Below are positions 28,706 to 35,972 of a stretch of 35,972 nucleotides of DNA, in pieces. The DNA is from a virus: IMG/VR virus record IMGVR_UViG_3300025889_000403, positions 1 through 35,972 of that record, one strand, 5' to 3'. The notes below the pieces were generated by a model. The model ran no database searches. It was given only the letters and a program-made list of their open reading frames with translations, and was not told the origin of the DNA. A program made the position numbers and the translations under genes. How positions within the stretch are numbered: the first letter of the stretch is position 1; each line of letters begins with the position of its first letter.

Positions 28706-29383
28706 ATGATAGTAATAGATAATAGAGAAGACTCAGAACTCTCCCATAATGTAGAATTATATGCTACAAGGGCAAGAATTAAAGTAGAAAAGAAACAATT
28801 AGACATTGGTGACTATATTATCGGTAATATTTGCATCGAAGCAAAAGAAATTAACGATTTTCTTAACTCATTAGAGAATAACAGACTATTAAATCAGTTA
28901 AGTAATATGGAAGACACATACGAGCGTAATATTTTATTAATTCACGGTGATATTAACGAAGTGGGAAGTTATTTACTTAAAAAGAGAAAGATTACACATG
29001 AATATAAGTCTAGATTAGAGCGTAAAGTCTTAGGAGCCATCGCTTCTATTAATCTAAATACAAATGTTAAGGTTATTTGGGTTCCCGACTCTAGAACAGC
29101 GGGAGAAATTGTAGTAGCATCTGCTCATCATGCAAATAAACAGTTAGATATGCGTAAAATGTTACCGAAGAAGACACGAACTGATGATGCAAGAGTAGAT
29201 TTACTATCTACAATCAAGGGCATTTCTCCCAAGAAGGCCCACACCCTGCTTAAAGAACACCTAAGCGTGTTAGAAATAGCGATGCAGGATGCGAAAACCC
29301 TGAGCAAAGTAACAGGGATTGGGAAAGCAACTGCGAGTAATATCGTAGAGATATTTAACAATGAAGAAGAGGTGAAATACTAA
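28706..29383 (+). CDS. XPF/ERCC4-family structure-specific nuclease
   Basis: The N-terminal ERCC4 domain has IDNRE (4-8), GDYIIGNICIEAKEIND (35-51) in place of GDxxxxxxxxVERKxxxD, and RILLIHG-like strand NILLIHGDI. A C-terminal double helix-hairpin-helix (LSTIKGISPKKAHTLLKEH, LSKVTGIGKATASNIVEIF) binds branched DNA. At 225 residues it is the nuclease half of archaeal Hef/XPF. The ERK triplet reads EAK, losing the Arg. Likely acts on flaps or recombination forks. TAATG overlap with the helicase gene. Confidence 0.85.
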   Translation: MIVIDNREDSELSHNVELYATRARIKVEKKQLDIGDYIIGNICIEAKEINDFLNSLENNRLLNQLSNMEDTYERNILLIHGDINEVGSYLLKKRKITHEYKSRLERKVLGAIASINLNTNVKVIWVPDSRTAGEIVVASAHHANKQLDMRKMLPKKTRTDDARVDLLSTIKGISPKKAHTLLKEHLSVLEIAMQDAKTLSKVTGIGKATASNIVEIFNNEEEVKY

Positions 29384-30897
29384 TGCCAGAAGACTTAGAC
29401 ATTGACGAGTGGGAGTTATATGATGCTCTCGAATCTCTTGATGTTAATGAATTTGATACAGAAAGAATTGAAAAGACTGAACTACCCGCGTGTGTAATTC
29501 GTTGGGAAGAAGTTGTAACTGAGTTTTCTCTTTACAATAACTACCCCGCAATTATGTCCTTCTATGTTACGCTTGGACAAGTGTTAAAGGACATGGTGCG
29601 TGTCCCAATTGGGCGCTTATCCCTTGACCCACGGATTCATTACACATGGGTTCAAACAGCGCGGAGTGGTAAGACAACAATGTTTGACTTTCTTTCTCCC
29701 GTTTGGGCTAGGCTTTTTCAACTGCTAAATGAACACCCCCTTACACGCAACCCACCAAGAGGACCACTAACTGATGTGAAGGAGTTTACTCTAAACAATC
29801 CCGACGCATTTACAGACCAAGCACTTCTCGGCACAAAGAAGTTCGATGTGAAGAATCCTGATTGGGTGAGAGGTGAGGATAACTTAGATATTAACGGCGA
29901 CCCTATCCCTGAGTTTATTGACCTTGATATTCCCGGTGCTCTATTTGGTTCAGGGATTATCGCGTTTGACGAGTTTGAACACTCAGGTATCTTCAAGGAA
30001 ACACAACACAAGCAAGACACCGTGATGATGTTTCAGAAGTTTATGAACCGTCTTGATTCAGATACACACCTAATCAAGAAGCGTTTGACTGAGTGGGGTA
30101 AAGACCTTGTAGTAGATTGCCAACGCAGTTTGTGGGCAACTACTCTTCCACCTGAGGGATTAGAGAAGGTTATTCTAACAAAGGGTGTATTTCAGCGTAT
30201 GTGGTTGTATGTTCGTGAGGTTCCTGAATCTCTCAAGGAACAGATGGAGGAAGAATATCTAGACCAAGTGGGTGAAATTGTCGGTGGAGATGATGGCGCG
30301 GAAATTTTCCAAATTGAGTTCTCCGAGATGATTTACGACATTTATCTTTGGGTTGAGCGTCGTTTAGCCGAAGTGGGAGATAAGCGAAAGGTGGTTGTAT
30401 TTTCTAACGATGCTAAGAATCGCTTGAAGGTTATTTGGCGAGGTATGAGGAAATATATGCAAAGTTTCCCCGACCATATCTTTGCCGCATTGAACACCTT
30501 CTTGATGAATACAATTAACAATATGTGTATTGCTGCTGCTCTTTCCGCTATCGCTGAACGTAGCACTACGGTTGAACTGCGACACATAGACCAAGCGCGT
30601 ATCTTGACTGATACGAGTTTTGACTCAATTACAACTTGGTTTAGCGATACATTGAAGAAGTCGCCGCGTCGTGTAAAGGAGCAAACAAAGGAGGGCATCG
30701 TTCTCCGTATTTATGAAGAGAGCAATAAGAAACAGGGCAACTGGGTTCCCAAGACTCAGTTGATTACAAATTATATGAAAAGAACAGGAAAGGCCCGCGC
30801 GACATTCTATCGCGTGTGGAGTGATGTAGAACATCTATTTGAAACAAGAAACGTAGGAAATAACAGAACAGAAGTTAGGAGGAAGAACAATGATTGA
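29383..30897 (+). CDS. P-loop ATPase, candidate replicative helicase
   Basis: Walker A QTARSGKTT (91-99) and Walker B SGIIAFDEFEH (190-200) are clear. SLWATTLPPEG looks like a sensor strand and TKGVFQRMWLYVRE like an arginine-finger loop (FQR). C-terminal ELRHIDQARILTD and a terminal winged-helix-like part (KTQLITNYMKRTGKARATFY) recall MCM or DUF3987-type helicases. Between primase/nuclease and exonuclease genes, a replicative helicase is the best fit over a terminase or transport ATPase. Exact family not settled. Confidence 0.65.
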   Translation: MPEDLDIDEWELYDALESLDVNEFDTERIEKTELPACVIRWEEVVTEFSLYNNYPAIMSFYVTLGQVLKDMVRVPIGRLSLDPRIHYTWVQTARSGKTTMFDFLSPVWARLFQLLNEHPLTRNPPRGPLTDVKEFTLNNPDAFTDQALLGTKKFDVKNPDWVRGEDNLDINGDPIPEFIDLDIPGALFGSGIIAFDEFEHSGIFKETQHKQDTVMMFQKFMNRLDSDTHLIKKRLTEWGKDLVVDCQRSLWATTLPPEGLEKVILTKGVFQRMWLYVREVPESLKEQMEEEYLDQVGEIVGGDDGAEIFQIEFSEMIYDIYLWVERRLAEVGDKRKVVVFSNDAKNRLKVIWRGMRKYMQSFPDHIFAALNTFLMNTINNMCIAAALSAIAERSTTVELRHIDQARILTDTSFDSITTWFSDTLKKSPRRVKEQTKEGIVLRIYEESNKKQGNWVPKTQLITNYMKRTGKARATFYRVWSDVEHLFETRNVGNNRTEVRRKNND

Positions 30898-31063
30898 GGC
30901 AAAGACTCTTTTAGAACTTCGAACCTTCCTTGAGGAAGAGGACAAGTTAGATTTAATAGACATTTTGATAAACTTTATTGACGAGCAATATTTATATAGT
31001 ATTCTTGGAATGTATAAATCAGGCTACACAGTAGAACAAATTAAGGATGCGGAGGTATATTAA
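30890..31063 (+). CDS. Hypothetical helical micro-protein (57 aa)
   Basis: Start after TTAGGAGGAAGAACA, overlapping the helicase end by eight bases; the stop overlaps the exonuclease start (TAATG). Acidic and helical (MIEAKTLLELRTFLEEEDKL). Unknown. Confidence 0.55.
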   Translation: MIEAKTLLELRTFLEEEDKLDLIDILINFIDEQYLYSILGMYKSGYTVEQIKDAEVY

Positions 31064-31656
31064 TGAGCGACATTTTATCAATAGACATTGAAACAGCAAA
31101 CACGGCGGCAGATATTGGAGGTTGGGAAAACACCCACATGTGGATTATCTCATGTGCTACAACATGGGATGGGGAGAATGCAACAGTTTATGTTGATAAG
31201 CCAATGGAGATTGAAGGGGCGATTGTTAAATCGCTTAGAGAGTTAAAGTTTGATTTAGACGACCACTTTGAAAAGGGTGGTAAATTGCTAGGTCATAATA
31301 TCGTTTCCTTTGACCTACCCGCGTTGCGGGACTCAATGGATATCTACTGTATTAGAAAATACTTAGAAGATAAAGAAGAGCGTTGTATTGATACAAGCAG
31401 GCTTATGACTAAAGCCGTAGGTAAGCGCGTTCATCTAGATAATCTAGCAAAAAGTAATCTAGATGCAGAAAAGAGCGCAGATGGTTTAACTGCCGTCCGA
31501 TGGTGGGCGGAAGGTAAGTATGAAGATGTAGTTAAGTATTGTCTTCTAGACTCAAAACTTACGTTAGACGTTTGGAAGATGGGTGTAGAGAATAAAGAAC
31601 TTCGTTATTTTAACGAAGACGATGGGGAATTTGAGATTGCAAAATTAGAATGGTGA
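31063..31656 (+). CDS. DEDDy 3'-5' exonuclease
   Basis: RNase H-fold exonuclease of 197 residues. Exo I is SIDIET (6-11), Exo II LLGHNIVSFDLPAL, and Exo III KYCLLDSKL has the Tyr-x3-Asp of the DEDDy class. It resembles the proofreading domain alone, without polymerase. It may mature replication ends or degrade host DNA or RNA. Last gene of the plus-strand replication block, ahead of a terminator. Confidence 0.85.
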   Translation: MSDILSIDIETANTAADIGGWENTHMWIISCATTWDGENATVYVDKPMEIEGAIVKSLRELKFDLDDHFEKGGKLLGHNIVSFDLPALRDSMDIYCIRKYLEDKEERCIDTSRLMTKAVGKRVHLDNLAKSNLDAEKSADGLTAVRWWAEGKYEDVVKYCLLDSKLTLDVWKMGVENKELRYFNEDDGEFEIAKLEW

Positions 31657-31663
31657 ACCTTTT

Positions 31664-31708
31664 GGGGCGTCGTCCTTCCTTAACCGGAGGGGCGGCGTCC
31701 CTTTTTTT
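31664..31708 (+). terminator. Strong 16-pair hairpin plus T7 terminator
   Basis: Bases 31664-31679 pair with 31686-31701 (GC-rich, a few G-T pairs, loop TTAACC) and are followed by TTTTTTT (31702-31708) and a second T6. It ends the plus-strand block where it meets minus-strand genes. The opposite flank has no long A tract, so it acts mainly on plus transcripts. Confidence 0.88.
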
Positions 31709-31746
31709 ACGCTTTTTTCATAGGTCAGGCCACTTTTTGATTTTAA

Positions 31747-32244
31747 CTAACCTTGTTTTAGTATATCTCGCCATGAAGGTTTATATTTATTTGCACTTGC
31801 GTATATATCTTGGAAATCTACAATATTAGACTCTACACTAGTTCCGCGATTCAACGTAGTTTTAGCGGCCTCAATCGCTTTTTTATTTAATCTAAAAATA
31901 AAATTTTGATATTTAGCAGGGTTATTTACATAATGAAGTATTAGTCTAGCAGCAGAAAAATGAATACTATGAATGTTTAAACTTACATCAGAATCTGTTT
32001 GGAATCTATCTCCCATGTCTAATAATTCTTGCATTTTATCGTTAAGATAAGTCTGTGCTAATTTACTAAAACCAGATTGAAACAATGCTATAAATTCTTG
32101 AGTTGCTTTTTCTTCTGATTTACCTTCACTAAAAACACCATCCATAGTTTCAATATACATATCTTTATAGCCCGGAAACCTACTCAAATAACTATTCATG
32201 ACTTCATCATTAATAGCAACCACGTCTTCGTAATCTACCATCAT
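31747..32244 (-). CDS. Hypothetical protein (165 aa)
   Basis: Last gene of the minus-strand structural block, ATGA overlap with the upstream gene after GGTGAAGA. Soluble and mostly helical (MMVDYEDVVAINDEVMNSYL), no Cys. Weakly basic C-terminus. By position it may be a virion or lysis accessory protein, but the family is not recognised. Confidence 0.6.
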   Translation of the reverse strand: MMVDYEDVVAINDEVMNSYLSRFPGYKDMYIETMDGVFSEGKSEEKATQEFIALFQSGFSKLAQTYLNDKMQELLDMGDRFQTDSDVSLNIHSIHFSAARLILHYVNNPAKYQNFIFRLNKKAIEAAKTTLNRGTSVESNIVDFQDIYASANKYKPSWRDILKQG

Positions 32245-32648
32245 TCTTCACCATCCGTATAATTGTGAGGGTGAATACCAAGTTCTACCCTTTGACGCTC
32301 ATGCTCCAAACAATGCTGATGCTCAACCTTCATAATTTCAACCCTGCGGTCATGTTCAGCCTTAGCAACCATAGCATCGGTGTTAGCGCGAATAACTTCA
32401 GGGTGGAGTTCAGTTTCAGTCTGTTGCTCACTCTTCCATAGTTCGAGCATGGTTGCAAACGCGGGTTGAGCGGTTCCACCAATGATGGCGATAAGGGCGA
32501 TAAAACCTTCAAGGTTCATCAACACCACTTCAGGTTTTAGAATACCCATAGCCACTACTGCCCCACTTGCTGCGAGCCATAGATAGACCGCAGGTAAAGC
32601 GGTCCACTTAATCATACGGTCGTTAAAAGAATTTTTTTGTGCTCCCAT
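32241..32648 (-). CDS. Two-pass membrane protein, holin-like candidate (135 aa)
   Basis: Two hydrophobic helices (ALPAVYLWLAASGAVVAMGI and EGFIALIAIIGGTAQPAFAT) are followed by a long charged, possibly coiled helix rich in His and Glu (KAEHDRRVEIMKVEHQHCLE). This shape and its place beside tail genes suggest a holin or spanin-like membrane factor. A strong site AAGGAGGT precedes the ATG. Confidence 0.6.
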   Translation of the reverse strand: MGAQKNSFNDRMIKWTALPAVYLWLAASGAVVAMGILKPEVVLMNLEGFIALIAIIGGTAQPAFATMLELWKSEQQTETELHPEVIRANTDAMVAKAEHDRRVEIMKVEHQHCLEHERQRVELGIHPHNYTDGEE

Positions 32649-32660
32649 TTACATACCTCC

Positions 32661-32936
32661 TTAAAATACTCTTTCTGTTACCATAAAGGTTCTTTCACCA
32701 ATTTCTTCAACTCTTCCCATTGACTTAAAATAATCCTTAATTTCGTGAAATAGTGGGATATTACCGTCTCTATCATTAATTATATAAACATTTCCCTTTC
32801 TACCATTGGGTTGATAGGATAATTGAACCTTAATAGGGGTGTGTCTATCAATATCTGTAATTGTATTCTGAACCCATTTGCGTTCAGCATCTCTAATTTC
32901 CTTCTTAGTAGCCTTAAGAATTTCAGTCCACGACAT
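32661..32936 (-). CDS. Hypothetical protein (91 aa)
   Basis: ATG at 32936 (MSWTEILKATKKEIRDAERK) follows GAGGTGAAAATA; GTG 32945 would add three residues. The second half is beta-rich (GNVYIINDRDGNIPLFHEIK; FMVTERVF). Small virion or tail accessory protein is possible. Confidence 0.55.
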   Translation of the reverse strand: MSWTEILKATKKEIRDAERKWVQNTITDIDRHTPIKVQLSYQPNGRKGNVYIINDRDGNIPLFHEIKDYFKSMGRVEEIGERTFMVTERVF

Positions 32937-32941
32937 TATTT

Positions 32942-33139
32942 TCACCTCGGTTGAATATTTCTCTCTCTAATAGTATTTCTTAAAGCAATTCTTTTTCTCT
33001 GTTCGGAACTACTACCTTGAGTTTCATTATATAATTGGTTATATCTTTCAATATCTTGTGGGGAAAAATGGTATTGTTTGCCGTCTACTGTATAAATAGT
33101 TCCGATAACTCCCATTTTTAAGATACCAAACCATCCCAT
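32942..33139 (-). CDS. Hypothetical small protein (65 aa)
   Basis: MGWFGILKMGVIGTIYTVDG gives a hydrophobic start, then DGKQYHFSPQDIERYNQLYN, a beta hairpin plus helix and a basic tail. ATG 33115 is an alternative start. Unknown. Confidence 0.5.
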   Translation of the reverse strand: MGWFGILKMGVIGTIYTVDGKQYHFSPQDIERYNQLYNETQGSSSEQRKRIALRNTIRERNIQPR

Positions 33140-33148
33140 AATACCACT

Positions 33149-33376
33149 TCACATTAATGCACTTACATCTAATCCTAACATTGTTGCTACAATGGCTACT
33201 AGAATCACACCACCACGCTTCATTAATTCAATAGCGGTGGAAACCTGTGTGTTAAGTTCGGCAATACTAATCATCATATCAGTTTGAGCGGAGGCCATCT
33301 TTTCTAACATCAAATCATGTTTTCCAACACGAGCTTCGAGATTATCGAGTCTAACATTCTGAACTTCATCCGACAT
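33149..33376 (-). CDS. Coiled-coil membrane protein, XhlA-like (75 aa)
   Basis: A heptad-rich N-terminal helix (VQNVRLDNLEARVGKHDLML...IAELNTQVSTAIEL) leads into a basic residue pair and a C-terminal transmembrane helix (GGVILVAIVATMLGLDVSAL). This is the layout of XhlA-type holin partners in bacterial phages; in an archaeal virus it may help lysis or anchor a tail complex. Confidence 0.55.
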   Translation of the reverse strand: MSDEVQNVRLDNLEARVGKHDLMLEKMASAQTDMMISIAELNTQVSTAIELMKRGGVILVAIVATMLGLDVSALM

Positions 33377-33409
33377 AATAACACCTACACTCTTTTCAAA
33401 TTCATTCGA

Positions 33410-33418
33410 CTATATAAG
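33410..33418 (-). promoter_or_regulatory. Probable TATA box CTTATATAG for minus-strand block
   Basis: Read on the minus strand, CTTATATAG ends 33 bases before the ATG at 33376, in the 43-base gap after the fibre gene. That allows a transcription start about 25 bases downstream and a short leader with AGGTG. Confidence 0.5.
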
Positions 33419-33419
33419 T

Positions 33420-34298
33420 TTAACTAAAAAGTAGAACATTACCATTACCCGCAGGATGCGCTCCAACAATAACTAATTTGTCGCCCGTTGCATTCCAATC
33501 AAACCCTGTAATAAATGTGACCCAACCGATATAAGGAGAAGATGGGTATGCACCAATATTAATATCTAGTTTAAGATTCATTACATAAACAGCGGTAGTA
33601 ATATCAAAAGCGACAGATAAATTATATTGAGCAATAGCAGGATAATGTAAAGGTGATGTTCCATCCCCAAAACTATCTCTATATGAAACAAACATCCTTG
33701 TCCCATCTGCCGAAAATCTAATACAAGTTAGATTGTTAATTGAACCTCCATCCGAGTCTGTATCTGTTGATGTGGTTAACGAAGTAAATGAACCGCGAGA
33801 TTGAATGTTCCACGGTGTTGATAAAGTAGCCTGACTTACTGCTCCTGCTCGACAATAAAATACCTTAGTTCCTGTATCATTAAAAGCAACACCCTGAAGG
33901 TCGCCAAGACCGGCGGCATTTGTCGAAGCAGGACCAATACCTGCAAGTGTATACGCGGAAGATGTTCTTTGATACGCAGTTCCATTACTCCCGCTGTATG
34001 CTAATTTAGTTCCAGAATTACCCCAAGTTCCACCACGAATCGCCGTCACACCTGTATTTAAAGTTGAAATAGTATTAGTGGTATCGTAACTAGGAACAGT
34101 CAATGTTTCTGAAGAAAAATCATATTGTCTAATATAACCATCAGTCATAGTAAATGAAATTGTTCCACCACCAATAAATAAATCAGTTGCTTCCTTAGCA
34201 CTTACTACAATATTAGTTATTTCACTATGAGGTAATGTAAATCTAGATAAAGAAAATTTGTTACCCAACTGCGATGAACCAATTGTAGCCGATAACAT
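33420..34298 (-). CDS. Beta-propeller-like tail or receptor-binding protein (292 aa)
   Basis: Repeats of the type GVAFNDTGTKVFYC, CIRFSADGTRMFVSY and FDWNATGDKLVIVG, alternating with AQYNLSVAFDITTAVY, are blades of a propeller seen in phage adhesins (F..DG.k.y......v.qY.L..pwd). It is rich in Ser, Thr and Gly. Probably a surface-exposed virion protein. ATG 34298 follows GGGTGATTAT; TTG 34310 would add four residues. It overlaps the upstream fibre gene by a few bases in the alternative start. Confidence 0.75.
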   Translation of the reverse strand: MLSATIGSSQLGNKFSLSRFTLPHSEITNIVVSAKEATDLFIGGGTISFTMTDGYIRQYDFSSETLTVPSYDTTNTISTLNTGVTAIRGGTWGNSGTKLAYSGSNGTAYQRTSSAYTLAGIGPASTNAAGLGDLQGVAFNDTGTKVFYCRAGAVSQATLSTPWNIQSRGSFTSLTTSTDTDSDGGSINNLTCIRFSADGTRMFVSYRDSFGDGTSPLHYPAIAQYNLSVAFDITTAVYVMNLKLDINIGAYPSSPYIGWVTFITGFDWNATGDKLVIVGAHPAGNGNVLLFS

Positions 34299-34302
34299 AT
34301 AA

Positions 34303-35972
34303 TCACCCAATTACAAACCAATTTGTTGCATCAATCGCTACTACGGTTACGGCTGCTTTATCCGCAATAGATGGGGAAGCAGGAATTAATGTGCTAGCCG
34401 AAGTAATAGTTTGACTACTTCCTGAATTGTTAATCAAAACATATTGTTCTCCCACCGCTGTAATTGTAGGTAATGTTACAGCACCCGTGACTAAGATATA
34501 ACTACCCGCGTGGGGTGCATAAGTAGGGTTATTAGTAGTAACTACTGAAGCCTTCCATAATCTAGTTTCACCTGTAGCGGAGAAGTTTCCTGTTAGATTA
34601 TTTCCATTAGTGTCTAAATCACCACCGAGTTGCGGTGTAGTATCATCTACTACATTGGCAATACCACCACTACCCGATAAGTCTGAATTGTGAATATACC
34701 AACCCGGTGAAATACCTCCTGTATCTAATACATACTGTAAAGTAATAGATTCGTATTGTGGGAGGGTAATTATACTAGGACCTGTATATCTTTGGTCTGC
34801 TGAAGAAACAACATTACCCTCAATTTCTACAGCGGGCAAATTACCCTGTAAGGTTAAGGTATTAGCATGTATATTTTTAATAGTGATAACCTGTCCATCT
34901 GCTCCCGCATCTAAAATCAGAATACCGCTTGCTTCATTAGCATAATAATATCTATGACCTAAAGTAAAACCAATTCCAAAATTTGTGGTATTTGCTTCCA
35001 AAGAACTATTAACCATTGTCCCTCCACCTGTAAAATTACCAACACTAATGCTATTTGAGGTTCCATTACCCCTATTTGTAACACTATCTAATGTATCTGC
35101 TTCAGTTGAAGTAATAGTAAAATTAGGATAACTACCTGTAATGGCGGTAATCCCACCACCTGTTAAACTAACTGTTTGGTCCGGCGCGGAGTTGATAATA
35201 TCAATCGTGGAACCTGCTCCATTATCTGTTACAGTAATTCCCGTCCCCGCATTTAACTGTCTGCCGTTAGCCAAGCCTGAACTGTCTGCGGTTACAAAGG
35301 CTAAGTTAGGAACATCGTTTGACCTACCAATACCTGTAACAAACACCTTAGCGTTAGAAGCATCGGCGGCCATAAGAATACCCACGTTTTGAATCAAATC
35401 CGTAGCACCTGTAGGTTTAGTATTAGTTAAAGCACCTGCGGTAGTGGAAACGTATAGTGTATCTCCCGCTGTGAAGTTTGCAGCAATACCTGTAGCCCTT
35501 CCCAATACAACAGCAAAACCTTCGTCACCATTAGTAATTGCGGCAAAGGAAACACCAATGCAGGGCATGGTTGATGCGCTAGAAGCATCCGCCAATCCCA
35601 CTTCAGGAAGATTTGCATTGTGTGTCCCACTGATGTAAAGTGCCTTACCCTTAGCGATATCAGAACCGGAGTCATTCTTAACTCTAATCAAACTAGCATC
35701 CTTATACTCTTCAAGTGATAAATACATCTGCACGTTATGTGCCACGCCATCATTACCCGGAGTAATTTCCACCAAAGCGATAGGTGCTGAATTGGCAGGA
35801 AGTTTGCTAACCTTTGGTTGTGCCGACTGACTAGCAGGAGAAGCGGTTTGAATAACACCCGATGAGTCTAAGTAAATAAGCACATAGCGGTTATATGTAG
35901 CAAAGGAGGCGGGCATAGTAACTGTTTGGTCGGTGGTCTGAATTGCCGGTTGTCCATTGATTACATATTGAA
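34303..35972 (-). CDS. Tail fibre-like protein, 5' part outside window
   Basis: The frame is open to the right edge (reads QYVINGQPAIQTTDQTV before MPASFATYNR), so at least 555 residues are present and the start is missing. The sequence is Gly/Ser/Thr/Asn-rich beta-repeat protein. It includes IAKGKALYISGT, FTAGDTLYVSTTAGALTNTK and a TTPQLGGDLDTNGNNLTG segment, all typical of marine phage tail fibres and their spike-like collars. The end (TITSASTLIPASP...ATNWFVIG) resembles a C-terminal beta domain. It likely binds the host surface. Confidence 0.78.
   Translation of the reverse strand, partial: QYVINGQPAIQTTDQTVTMPASFATYNRYVLIYLDSSGVIQTASPASQSAQPKVSKLPANSAPIALVEITPGNDGVAHNVQMYLSLEEYKDASLIRVKNDSGSDIAKGKALYISGTHNANLPEVGLADASSASTMPCIGVSFAAITNGDEGFAVVLGRATGIAANFTAGDTLYVSTTAGALTNTKPTGATDLIQNVGILMAADASNAKVFVTGIGRSNDVPNLAFVTADSSGLANGRQLNAGTGITVTDNGAGSTIDIINSAPDQTVSLTGGGITAITGSYPNFTITSTEADTLDSVTNRGNGTSNSISVGNFTGGGTMVNSSLEANTTNFGIGFTLGHRYYYANEASGILILDAGADGQVITIKNIHANTLTLQGNLPAVEIEGNVVSSADQRYTGPSIITLPQYESITLQYVLDTGGISPGWYIHNSDLSGSGGIANVVDDTTPQLGGDLDTNGNNLTGNFSATGETRLWKASVVTTNNPTYAPHAGSYILVTGAVTLPTITAVGEQYVLINNSGSSQTITSASTLIPASPSIADKAAVTVVAIDATNWFVIG

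Noticed and set aside
31657-31746. Intergenic space as replication origin at the strand switch
   Set aside because: The strong hairpin plus T tract fully explains it; no AT-rich unwinding element or iterated repeats are seen.

Overview
This window looks like part of a tailed double-stranded DNA virus genome that infects an archaeon. The coding density is near total, most genes are tiny and overlap at ATGA, TAATG or TTGA junctions, and ribosome binding sites read (A)GGTGAT or GGAGG. The information-processing genes are archaeal in type: a family B DNA polymerase, a PCNA clamp, a replication factor C small subunit, an archaeo-eukaryotic primase, an XPF/ERCC4 nuclease, a RadA/Sak4-like ATPase, a TFB-like factor and a probable histone-fold protein. 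From memory this set resembles the magroviruses proposed for Marine Group II Euryarchaeota (Poseidoniales). That assignment is inference; no capsid, portal or terminase gene lies in the window to test it.

Layout. Bases 1-3.6 kb hold a plus-strand train of very small genes, many zinc ribbons and some single-pass membrane peptides. It ends with a small ubiquitin-like protein and a terminator. Bases 3.6-6.8 kb hold four tRNA genes (Arg-UCU, Met-CAU, Leu-UAA, Lys-UUU), a cytidine-deaminase-fold enzyme behind a possibly structured leader, and three copies of a stem-loop with an invariant loop. Bases 6.8-8.7 kb encode a class II ribonucleotide reductase. Bases 9.3-13.5 kb hold a large unknown protein, the TFB-like factor, an E1-like adenylyltransferase, two zinc micro-proteins, a JAMM metalloprotease and the histone-fold protein. 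Bases 14.8-22.2 kb hold a possible clamp-loader large subunit, GroES-like and GroEL-like chaperonins, RFC small subunit, a candidate RPA, a RecA-fold ATPase and PCNA. Bases 22.7-31.7 kb hold a MazG/DUF1599-like protein, DNA polymerase B, an HNH nuclease, a Cas4-like nuclease, primase, ERCC4 nuclease, a helicase-like ATPase and a DEDD exonuclease. A strong terminator at 31.66 kb ends this block. Beyond it the genes are on the minus strand: holin-like or membrane proteins and two large tail-fibre-like adhesins, the last running off the window edge.

How it fits together. The plus strand carries an almost complete archaeal-type replisome plus nucleotide supply and protein folding. The TFB-like and histone-fold proteins suggest control of transcription or of viral chromatin. 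The most unusual content is a ubiquitin-like protein whose chain ends in Gly-Gly-Arg-Tyr, together with an E1-like enzyme and a JAMM protease in the same genome. No E2 or E3 is recognisable. This is the minimal composition of archaeal SAMP-type protein modification and could be a virus-encoded version of it.
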